A stretch of 64,000 bases of DNA, from positions 62,001-126,000 of the forward strand of contig NC_090016.1 in assembly GCF_036417845.1 (NCBI RefSeq), given 5' to 3'. The stretch comes from Apteryx mantelli. Lineage: Eukaryota; Chordata; Aves; Apterygiformes; Apterygidae. A program made the position numbers and the translations under genes. This document shows positions 33,801 to 45,800 of this stretch, in pieces. The notes beneath the pieces were generated by a model. That model saw nothing but the letters and a program-made list of their open reading frames with translations, was not told where the DNA came from and made no database searches. The stretch's first letter is position 1. Each line of letters starts with the position of its first letter.

Positions 33801-36800
33801 TCCCCCCAGGAACCCCCAACACCCCCAATCCCCCCCCCAGGGACCCCCAAATCCCCCAGGGACCCCAAATACCCCCCGGGAGTCCCAAATATCACCCCAG
33901 GGACCCCCAATACCCCCAATCCCCCCCCAGGGACCCCCAAATCTTTCCAGGGACCCCCAATCCCTCCTAATTCCCTCCCTAGGGACCCCCAATCCCCCCC
34001 CCAGGGACCCCTAATACCCCGAAATACCCCGAGACCCCCCAAATCCCCCCAGGGACCCTTAATACCCCCAAATACCCCCTGGGAATCCCAAATACCCCCC
34101 GATACCCCCCCAAATGCCCCCCCCAGGGACCCCCCAAATCCCCCAGGGACCTCCAATCCCCCCAATTTCCCCCTCTAGGGACCCCAAATACCCCCCAAAT
34201 CCCCCCTGGGACCCCCAAATCCCCCCCGAGACCCCCCCAAATCCCCCCCCCGGGGCGGCTCACAGGCAGAGGCCGGCGTGTCCCGGCAGCACCTCCTTGC
34301 CGCAGGCCTCGTCCCGCAGCCCCGCCGGCGTCTCCTTCTGCTCCAGCACCCCGCAGCCCCCTGCGCCCGGCGAGAACACGCTAAGGACACGCTAGCGACA
34401 CGCTAAGGACACGCGACGCCCCCGCGCCCGCCGCCCGCAGCCCCCACCGGCGTCTCCTTCTGCTCCAGCACCCCGCAGCCCCCTGTGCACGGCCACGACA
34501 CGCTAAGGACACGCTAGCGACACGCCAAGGACACGCTAACGACGCGCCGAGGACGCGCGATGCCCCCGCGCCCGCCGCCCGCAGCCCCCGCCGGCGTCTC
34601 CTTCTGCTCCAGCACCCCGCAGCCCCCTGCGCCCGGCAAGGACACACTAAGGACACGCTAGCGACATGCTAAGGACACGCTAACGACACGCTAAGGACAC
34701 GCCAAGGACACGCCAAGGACACGCCAAGGACACGCGACGCCCCCACGCCTGCAGCCCCCGCCGGCGTCTCCTTCTGCTCCAGCACCCCGCAGCCCCCTGC
34801 GCGCAGCCATGACATGCCAAGGACACGCTAACGACATGCTATCGACATGCTAACAACATGCTAACGATGTGCCGAGGACACGCTAAGGACATGCAACACC
34901 CCCCACACTCGCAGCCCCCTGCGCACGGTAAGAACGCGCTGACGACATACTAACGACATGCTAACAACATGCTAACGACATGCTAAAACATGCTAATGAC
35001 ATGCTAACAACACGCTAAGGATATGGGACAGGTTATAAGCAGGGCCCACGGGGTGACGCATGCGGGTGACGCGCAAGGTGACACACGGGGTGACATATAC
35101 GGGTGACACTGGTGTGACACGCTAATGACATATTAGCACACTAATGACATGCTAAGGACATGGTAATGACATGCTAAGGATACGGGACAAGTTACGGCCC
35201 ACAGGGTGACAGTGCTGGGGTGACACACAGGTGATGTGGGGTGACATATATGGGTGACACTGGTGCGACATGCTAAGACATGCTAAGGACACACTATAGA
35301 CACGCCAAGAACATGCTAAGGACACAGGACAGGTTACGCATGGGGCCCATGGGGTGACACGCGCAGGTGACAGGTGTGACACGCTAATGACACCCTAGCG
35401 ACACACTAACAACATGCTAAGGACACGCTAAGGACACACTAACAACATGCTAAGGACACACTAAGGACACACTAACAACATGCTAAGGACACACTAAGGA
35501 CACGCTAAAGACATGCGACACCCCCACACTCACAGCCCCCTGCGCACGGTAAGAACACACTAACAACATGCTAATGACATGCTAGCGACATGCTAACAAC
35601 ACGCTAAGGATATGGGACAGGTCACACACAGGGCCCACGGGGTGACGCGTGCGGGTGACGCGCAGGTGACACACGGGGTGACATATACGGGTGACACTGG
35701 TGTGACATGCTAACAACATGCTAGCATGCCAAGGACATGCTAAGGGCATGCTAAGGATACAGGGCAAGTTACACACGGCCCATGGGGTGACGTGTGCAGG
35801 TGACACACGGGTGACACGCGGGGTAAACATACAGGTGACACGGGTGTGACACACCAATGACACACTAATGACATGCTAAGAACATGCTAAGTGCACGCTA
35901 AGGACACGCTAAGGACATGCTAAGGACACGGGACAGGTTACACATGGGGCCCATGGGGTGACGCATGCGGGTGACACACAGGTGACCCACAGGTGATGTG
36001 GGGTGACATATATGGGTGACAGGTGTGACATGCTAACAACATGCTAAGGACACACTATAGACATGCTAAGGACATGTTAAGGACACGGAACAGGTTACAC
36101 TTGGGGCCCACGGGGTGACGTGCGGGTGACACACAGGGTGACACACAGGGTGACACGTGTGGGTGACAAGGGTGCGACATGCTAATGACACCTTGACACA
36201 CTAACAACACACTAAGAACATGCTAAGGACACACTAAGTACACACTAAGGACATGGGACAGGTTACACGTGGGGCCCACGGGGTGACGCATGGGGGTGAC
36301 GCACAGGGTGACACGTGTGGGCGACGTGCGGGTGACACACGGGGTGACACGTGGGGGGTGACAGGGGTGCGACACCCTAATGACACACTAGCAACACGCT
36401 AAGTACACGCTAAGTACACCGCTAAGGACACCTGGACAGGTTACACACAGGGCCCATGGGGTGACGTGTGCGGGTGACACACAGGGTGACACGTGTGGGT
36501 GACACGGGGGGTGACAGGGGTGTGACACGCTAACGACACGCTAACAACATGCTAAGGACACGCTAAGGACAACGCTAAGGACACGGGACAGGTTGCACGC
36601 GGGGCCCACGGGGTGACGCGCGTGCGGGTGACGCGTGCGGGTGACACCCGGGGTGACACATGGGGGGGGAGGTGACGGGGGCGCGACACGCCGAGGACAC
36701 GCGTGTGGGGGCGGCCCCACCTCCGGGCGGGGGCGGGCGCCGGGCGGCGGCTCCGTGTCGAAGGCGACGCCGTTCTCCTGGGGGGGGGGAAGGGAGACCC

Positions 36801-39800
36801 ACGGTGAGCGCGGCTGCCCCACGGCTGCCCCACGGCGCCGCCCTCCCCCTGCCCCACGGCTGCCCCACGGCCCCCTCCTGCCCATGGCTGCCCCATAGCT
36901 GCCCCATGGCCCCCTCCTGCCCCATAGCTGCCTCATTGCCCTCCCCCTGCCCCATAGCTGCCCCACAGCTCCCCCCCACCGCGCCACAGCACCCTGCAAC
37001 ACCCCCTAGCTGCCCCACAGTGCCCCATAACTGTCCCACAGTGCCCCATAGCACCCCATAGCTGCCCCATAGCACCCTGTAACACCCCCCAGCTGCCTTT
37101 CAGCACCCCGTAGCGCCCCACAGCAGCCCCCCAGCACCCCACAGCGCCCCATAGCAGCCCCACAGCGCCCCATACCACCCCATAACTACCCTACAGCACC
37201 CCATAGCTGCCCCACGGTGGCTCATAACACCCCCTAATGCCCCCCAGCACCCCGTAGCGCCCCATAGCGCCCCATAGCAGCCCCCAGCACCCCATAGCTG
37301 CCCCATACCACCCCATAGCTGCCCCACGACACCTCATAGCTGCCCCATAGCACCCTGTAACACCCCCCAGCTGCCTTTCAGCACCCCGTAGCACCCCATA
37401 GCTGCCCCACAGTGCCCCATAGCACCCCATAACTGCCCCATACCACCCCATAGCTGTCCCATAGCACCCTGTAACACCCCCTAGCTGCTTTTCGGCACCC
37501 CACAGCGCCCCACAGCAGCCCCACAGCACCCCATACCACCCCATAACTACCCTATAGCACCCCATAGCTGCCCACGGTGCCCCATAACACTTCCTAATGC
37601 CCCCCAGCCCCCCGTAGCGCCCCATAGCTGCCCCACAGCACCCCATAGCTGCCCCACGACACCTCATAGCTGCCCCACAGCACCCTGTAACACCCCCCAG
37701 CTGCCTTTCAGCGCCCCGTAGCGCCCCACAGCAGCCCCACAGCACCCCACAGCGCCCCATAGCAGCCCCCCAGCACCCCATAGCTGCCCCATACCACTCC
37801 ATAGCTGCCCCACGACACCTCATAGCTGCCCCATAGCACCCTGTAACACCCCCCAGCTGCCTTTCAGCACCCCGTAGTGCCCTACAGCGCCCCATAGCTG
37901 CCCCACAGCACCCCATAGCTGCCCCATGGTGCCCCATAGCGCCCCATAGCAGCCCATAACACCCCATAGCTGCCCCATAGCACCTTGTAACACCCCCCAG
38001 CTGCCTTTCGGAACCCGTAGCACCGCATAGCTGCCCCATAGCTGCCCCACAGCACCCCATAGCTGCCCCATAGCACCTTGTACACACCCCCAGCTGCCTT
38101 CGGAACCCCGTAGCACCCCATAGCTGCCCCATAGCTGCCCCACAGCACCCCATAGCTGCCCCATAGCACCCCATAGCTGCCCCATGACACCCATATCTGC
38201 CCCATGACACCCTGTAACACCCCCCAACTGCCTTTCAGCACCCCGTAGTGCCTTATAGCGCCCCATAGCTGCCCCACAGCACCCCATAGCTGCCCCACGG
38301 TGCCCCATAGCTGCCCCATAGCACCTTGTAACACCCCCCAGCTGCCTTTCGGAACCCCATAGCACCGCATAGCTGCCCCATAGCTGCCCCACAGCACCCC
38401 ATAGCTGCCCCATACCACCCCATAGCTGCCCTATATCACCCATAGCTGCCCCATGACACCTCATAGCTGCCCCATAGCACCCTGTAACACCCCCCAGCTG
38501 CCTTCAGCACCCCGTAGCGCCCCACAGCAGCCCCCCAGCACCCCACAGCGCCCCATAGCAGCCCACAGCGCCCCATACCACCCATAACTACCCTACAGCA
38601 CCCCATAGCTGCCCCACGGTGGCTCATAACACCCCCTAATGCCCCCCAACACCCCGTAGCGCCCCATAGCAGCCCCCCAGCACCCCATAGCTGCCCCATA
38701 GCACCCTGTAACACCCCCAGCTGCCTTTCAGCACCCCGTAGTGCCTCATAGCGCCCCATAACTGCCCCACAGCACCCCATAGCTGCCCCATGGTGCCCCA
38801 TAGCGCCCCATAGCAGCCCATAACACCCCATAGCAGCCCCCCAGCACCCCCTAACACCCACAACTGCCCCGCACCACCCCATAACTGCCCTATAGCACCC
38901 CATAGCAGCCCCCAGCATCCCGTAGCGCCCCATAGCTGCCCCACAGCACCCCATAGCTGCCCTATACCACCCATAGCTGCCCCACGACACCTCATAGCTG
39001 CCCCACAGCACCCTGTAACACCCCCAGCTGCCTTTCAGCGCCCCGTAGCGCCCCACAGCAGCCCCCCAGCACCCCACAGCGCCCATAGCAGCCCCCAGCA
39101 CCCCATAGCTGCCCCATACCACTCCATAGCTGCCCCACGACACCTCATAGCTGCCCCATAGCACCCTGTAACACCCCCCAGCTGCCTTTCAGCGCCCCGT
39201 AGCGCCCCATAGGAGCCCCACCTGCCCCATAGCGCCCCCCAGCTGCCCCCCAGCACCCCCTAACACCCCACAACTGCCCCGCACCACCCCATAACTGCCC
39301 TATAGCACCCATAGCAGCCCCCAGCGCCCCCCAGCACCCCGTAGCGCCCCATAGTGCCCCATAGCTGCCCCACAGCACCCCATAACTGCACCATACCACC
39401 CCATAACTGCCCTATAGCACCCCATAGCTGCCTCACGGTGCCCCATAACACCCCCTAATGCCCCCCAGCACCCCGTAGCGCCCCATAGCGCCCCCCAGCC
39501 GGCCCGGGCGCGGCGCCGTGGGGCACCTGGAGCAGGCGCGCTGCAGGCGGGGGGGGTCCCAGTCGCGCAGGTAGAAGAGGCAGTCGCGGGGGTGGTGGCC
39601 GTGCAGGGAGGCGCGCAGGGGGCAGCCGCGCTCGGGGCAGCTCTGCCCCACGGCGCCGTCAGCCCCACGGCGCCGCCCCCCGCCCGGCCCCACGGCGGCG
39701 CGGGGCTCCCCGCAGCGCCCCATAGAGACCTCGGAACCCCCTCCCCCCCCCCGGGGAGCCCACGGCCCCCCCATAGCGACCCCCCCCCCCGTGCCCCACA

Positions 39801-42800
39801 GCGATCCTCCTGCCCATAGAGACCCCCATGTGCCCCATAGGAGCCCGGAGCCCCCCCTAGGGTCCCTTCCTGCCCCATAGAGTCCCCCATGTGCCCCATA
39901 GGGAACCTGGAGCCCCCCCTAGGGACCCCCCCCTGCCCCATAGAGACCCCCGTGTGCCCCATAGCGCCCCATAGGGAGCCCGGAGCTGCCCGTTAAGGAC
40001 CCCCCCTGCCCATAGAGACCCCCAGGTGCCCCATAGGGGGACTGGAGCCCCCCCTAGGGACCCCTCCCTGCCCCATGGAGACCCCAGAACCCCCCCGGGG
40101 AGCCCATGGCCCCCCATAGTGCCCCATAGGGATCCCCCTGCCCCATAGAGACACCCGTGTGCCCCATAGCGCCCCATAGAGACCCGGAACCTTCCCTAGG
40201 GATCCTCCCTGCCCCATAGAGACCCCCGTGTGCCCCATAGCGCCCCATAGAAGCCTGGAGCCCCCCCTAGGGACCCCCCTGTCCCATAGAGACCCCCAGG
40301 TGCCCCATAGCACCCCATAGAGACCCCGGAACCCTTCCCTAGGGACCTCCCCCCTGCCCCATAGAGACCCCCAGGTGCCCCATAGCGCCCCATAGGGAGC
40401 CCGGAGCCCCCCCCAGGGACCCTCCCTGCCCCATAGAGACCCCCGGTGCCCCATAGCGCCCCATAGAGACCTCGGAACCTCCCCCGGGGAGCCCACGGCC
40501 CCCCATATCGCCCCATAGGGACCCCCCCCCCCGTGCCCCACAGCGATCCCCCCGCCCATAGAGGACCCCTGTGTGTCCCATAGCGCCCCATAGGGAGCCT
40601 GGAGCTGCCCCCTACGGACCCCTCCCTGCCCCATGGAGACCCCAGAACCCCCCCCGGGGAGCCCATGGCCCCCCATAGTGCCCCATAGGATCCCCTGCCC
40701 CATAGAGACACCCGTGTGCCCCATAGCACCCCATAGGAAGCCTGGAGCTGCCCCTAGGGACCCCTCTGCCCCACAGAGACCCCCATGTGCCCCATAGCAC
40801 CCCATAGAGACCCCAGAACCCTTCCCTAGGGACCCTCCCTGCCCATAGAGACCCAGAACCCGCCCCGGGGAAGCCCACGGCCCCCCCATAGCGCCCCATA
40901 GGGGGACCCCCCCCGTGCCCCCCACCAGCGATCCCCCTGCCCCATAGAGACCCCCGGGTGCCCATAGCAAGCCTGGAGCTACCCCTAGGGACCCCCCCTG
41001 CCCCATAGAGACCCCCGTGTGCCCCATAGGGAGACCGGAGCCCCCCCTAGGGACCCTCCCTGCCCCATAGAGACCCCCAAAACTGCACACAGGGACCCCA
41101 GAGCTCCCCATAGGAACCCTCCCTGCCCCATAGAGACCCTCCCTGCCCCATAGAAACTTCTCCTGCCCCATAGGAACCCCCAAACCCCCCATAACACCCC
41201 CCAACACTGCACATATGGACCCCCCCCAGCCCCATATGGACCCTTCCCTGCCCCATAGGGACCCCCCCAGCCCCATAGAAAACCCTCCCCTGCCCCATAG
41301 GACCCCCCCCAGCCCCATAAGAACCCTTCCCTGCCCCATAGGAACCCTTCCCTGCCCCATACGACCCCCCCAGCCCCACAGGAACCCTCCCCTGCCCATA
41401 GGGACCCTCCCTGGCCCCATAGGAAATCCCCCCAGCCCCATAGGGACCCCCCCCTGCCCCATAGGGACCCTCCCCTGCCCCATAGGGACCCCCCCAGCCC
41501 CATAGAAACTCCTCCCTGCCCCATAGGACCCCCAAACCCCCCATAACACCCCCAACACTGCACATATGGACCCCCCCCAGCCCCATAGGGACCCTCCCCT
41601 GCCCCATAGGAACCTCCCCTGCCCATAGGGACCCCCCCAGCCCCATAGAAACCCTCCCCTGCCCCATAGGGACCTCCCCCAGCCCCATAAGAACCCTTCC
41701 CTGCCCCATAGAACCCTTCCCTGCCCCATAGGAACCCTCCCCTGCCCCATAGGGACCCCCCCCAGCCCCATAGGAACCCTTCCCTGCCCCATAGGGCCCC
41801 CCCAGCCCCATAGGGACCCCCCCCAGCCCCATAGGGACCCTCCCCTGCCCCATAGGGACCCCCCCAGCCCCATAGGAACCCTTCCCTGCCCCATAGGAAA
41901 TCCCCCAGCCCCACAGGAACCCTTCCCTGCCCCATAGGAAATCCCCCCAGCCCCATAGGGACCCCCCCCAGCCCCATAGGAACCTTCCCTGCCCATAGGG
42001 CCCCCCCCAGCCCCATAGGAACCCTTCCCTGCCCCCATAGGGCCCCCCCAGCCCCATAGGGACCCTCCCTGCCCCATAGGGACCCCCCCCAGCCCCATAG
42101 AAACCCTCCCCTGCCCCATAGGGACGCCCCCAGCCCCATAAGAACCTTCCCTGCCCCATAGGGACCCCCCCAGCCCATAGAAACTTCTCCCTGCCCCATA
42201 GGAACCCCCAAACCCCCCATAACACCCCCAACACTGCACATATGGACCCCCCCCAGCCCCATATGGACCCTTCCCTGCTCCATAGGAACCCTCCCCTGCC
42301 CCATAGGGACCCCCCCAGCCCCATAGAAACCCTCCCCTGCCCCATAGGGACCCCCCCCAGCCCCATAAGAACCCTTCCCAGCCCCATAGGAACCCTTCCT
42401 GCCCCATAGGGCCCCCCCAGCCCCATAGGGACCCCCCCCAGCCCATAGGGACCCTCCCCTGCCCCATAGGAACCCTCCCGTGCCCCATAGGGACCCCCCC
42501 AGCCCCATAAGAACCCTCCCCTGCCCCATAGGGACCCCCCCAGCCCCATAGAAACCCTCCCCTGCCCCATAGGGGACCCCCCCCAGCCCCACAGGACCCC
42601 CCCCAGCCCCACGGCGCCCCCCCGACTCACGTCCTTGGCGTAGAAGGGCCGGTAGCAGCCGCTGCAGAAGTGGTGGCGGCACTGGAGCACTGGAAGTGCA
42701 TGCAGCCGCCGCGGGCCAGCGCGTTACCACAGCCGCACTGCGGGCAAGCTGCGGCGCCGTGGGGCTGGACCCACGGCGCGACCCACGGCGCGACCCTCCG

Positions 42801-45800
42801 CCACCGGCCCCCCCAAGTCCCGTCTCGCTGCGACCTTCCCCTGCCCCACGGCGAGGCTCCAAGCGTGGGCCCCCCCCCACCGTCAGCGGGCCGGTGTATA
42901 GCGCGGGCGAGCTGCACGCCGTGGGGCTGGACCCACGGCGCGACCCACGGCGGGACCCACCGCTACCCGGCCCCCCCCAGGTCCCGTCTCGCTGCGACCT
43001 TCCCCTGCCCCACGGCGAGGCCCCACGCGTGGGCCCCCCCCTTCCCCAAGCACTGGGGTGGGGGCTGCTGGGGGTCCTCCTGCCCCACGGCGAGGCCTCT
43101 GCCCCATAGCGAGGTGCCCTGACCCACGGCGGGACCCATAGCGGGACCCCCTGCCCCACAGCGAGGCCTCTGCCCTATGGCTGGACCCGTAATGAGACCC
43201 CCTGCCCCATAGCGGGACCCATAGCAGGATCTTCTGCCCCATAGCTAGACCCACAGTGGGACCCCCTGCCCCACGGCGAGGCCTCTGCCCCATAGCAGGG
43301 TGCCCTGACCCATAGCGGATCCTCTGCCCCATGGCTGGACCCATAGTGAGACCCCCTGCCCCATAGCGGGACCCACAGCGAGGCCTCTGCCCACGGCTGG
43401 ACCTATAGTGGGACCCCCTGCCCCATAGATAGACCCATAGCAAGATCCCCTACCCCATAGCCAAACCCACAGCGGGACCCCCTGCCCCATGGCGAGGCCT
43501 CTGCCCCATAGATAGACCCACAGTGGGACCCCCTGCCCCATGGCAGGATCCCCTGCCCCATAGCTGGATCTACAGCGGGATCCCCTGCCCCATAACTAGG
43601 CCCACGGCAAGACCCCCTGCCCCACAGCAAGGCCTCTGCCCCATAGCAGAACCCCTATGGGACCCCCTACCCCATAGCAGGACCCATAACGGGACCTCTG
43701 CCCCATAGCTGGACCCACGGCAGGATCCCGTGCCCCACGGCGAGGCCTCTGCCCCATGGCTGGACCCATAGTGAGACCCCCTGCCCCATAGCTAGACCCA
43801 CGGTGGGACCCCCTGCCCCATAGCCGACCCACATCCCCGCCATGCCGTGGGGCACCCCGCCACCCCGCCCCACACGCGCTATGGGGCAGCCCCACGGCGC
43901 TCACCGACGCCGTGCTCGTGCCCTCGCCTCGCCGTGGGGCAGCCCCCAACCTGTCCTGCTCGCCGTGGGGCAGCCCCACCACCCCGTCACCCTGCCCCAC
44001 ATGCTATGGGGCTGCCCCATAGCGCTCACCGACGCCGTGCTCGCGCCCTCGCCTCGCCGTGGGGCAGCCCCTAACCCGTCCCGCTCGCCGTGGGGCAGCC
44101 CCCCGCTCCCCCAGCCCTGCCCCCCGCGCGCTATGGGGCAGCCCCCACGGCGCTCACCGATGCCGTGCTCGCGCAGGAAGGACACCCCGCACCGCCTCGC
44201 CGTGGGGCAGCCCCTAAACCGTCCCGCTCGCCGTGGGGCAGCCCCACCACCCCGCCACCGTGCCCCACACGCTATGGGGCAGCCCCACGGCGCTCACCGA
44301 TGCCGTGCTCGCGTGGGAAGGCCGCCCCGCACCCCCTCGCCTCGCCGTGGGGCAGCCCCTAACCCGTCCCGCTCGCCGTGGGGCAGCCCCACCGCCCCGC
44401 CACCGTGCCCCACACGCTATGGGGCAGCCCCACGGCGCTCACCGATGCCGTGCTCGCGCAGGAAGGCCCCCAGCCCCGGCGCCTGCGCTTGGGGGTCGCT
44501 GCGGCGCTTCCAGGCGGCGAAGTCGGCGCACGAGAGGCCTCCGTGCTGCGCCTCCCACTGCCCCACGGCGACCCACGGCGGCGGCGACCCACGGCGGCGG
44601 CGACCCACGGCGGCGACCCACGGCGATGGCGATGGCACAGGCAGCCCCGTCAGCCAGGTATGGGGCAGAGCTGTGTTCCTCCCGTAGCTCTTTCTCCGGC
44701 CCCATAGATCCCCCCCCAGCCCCATAGTGGATCCTCCCGGCCCCATAGATCCCTCCCAGCCCCATAGCAGCTCCTCCTGGACCCATAGCGGGCCCCCCCC
44801 CGGCCCCATAGATCCCCCCCCAGCCCATAGCGGCTCCTCCCGGCCCATAGCGGCCCCCTCCCGGCCCCATAGATCCCCCCCAGCCCCATAGCGGCCCCAT
44901 AGCTCTTTCTCCAGCCCCACAGCAGACCCCTCCCAGCCCATAGCAGCCCCATAGCAGCCCCCCCCAGCCCCACAGAAACCCCCCAGCCCCATAGCAACCC
45001 CTCCCAGCTCTCCCAGCCCCATAGCAGCCCCCCCCAGCCCCATAGCAGCCCCATAGCAGCCCCCAACCCCATAGCAACCCCCTTCCTAGCCCCATAGCAG
45101 ACTCATAGTGCCCCCCCAGCCCCATAGGGACCCCCTCCCAGCCCCATAGCAGCCCGTTCCCAGCCCCATAGCAGCCCCATAGCGCCCCCCAGCCCATAGC
45201 AGCCCCCCCAGCCCCATAGCAGCCCCATAGCAGCCTCCCCCAGCCCCATAGCAGCCCCCATAATAGCCTCCCCCCAGCCCCATAGCAGCCCCCCAACCCC
45301 ATAGCAGCCTCATAGTAGCTCCTCCCAGCCCCATAGCAGCCCCATAATAGCCTCCCCCAGCCCCATAGCAGCCCCCCAACCCCATAGCAGCCTCATAGTA
45401 GCCTCCTCCCAGCCCCATAGCAGCTCCCTCAGCCCCATAGCAGCTCTCTCCCAGCCCCCCCAGCCCCATAGCAACCCCCCCAAGCCCCATAGCAGCCCCT
45501 CTCAGCCCCCCCTGCCCCATAGCAGACTCATAGCGCCTCCTTCAGCCCCATAGCCAGCCCCATAGCACCCCCCAGCCCCATAGGGACCCCCTCCCAGCCC
45601 CATAGCAGCCCGTTCCCAGCCCCATAGCAGCCCCCCAGCCCCACAGCAGCCCATAGCAGCCCCCCAGCCCCATAGCAGCCCGTTCCCAGCCCCATAGCAG
45701 CCCCATAGCAGCCCCCCAGCCCCATAGCAGCCTCCCCCAGCCCCATAGCAGCCCCCCAACCCCATAGCAGCCCCATAGTAGCCCCCTCCCAGCCCCATAG

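Larger units (their letters stand above)
30809..39642 (-). other. RNF31: RNF31 linear-chain-determining domain (LDD) exons
   Basis: SLHGHHPRDCLFYLRDW (39642-39527), ENGVAFDTEPPPGARPRPE (36777-36721), GVLEQKETPAGLRDEACGKE (34360-34264), AHYKEYLVRRINERRLDPAP (32005-31834) and the terminal exon. This C-terminal domain positions the acceptor ubiquitin and is unique to HOIP among RBR ligases, which settles the gene identity. Confidence 0.95.

Noticed and set aside
39993-42690. Glycine- and tryptophan-rich open frames resembling structural proteins
   Set aside because: Pure products of the CCCCATAG array on the minus strand, inside an RNF31 intron; equally open in more than one frame.
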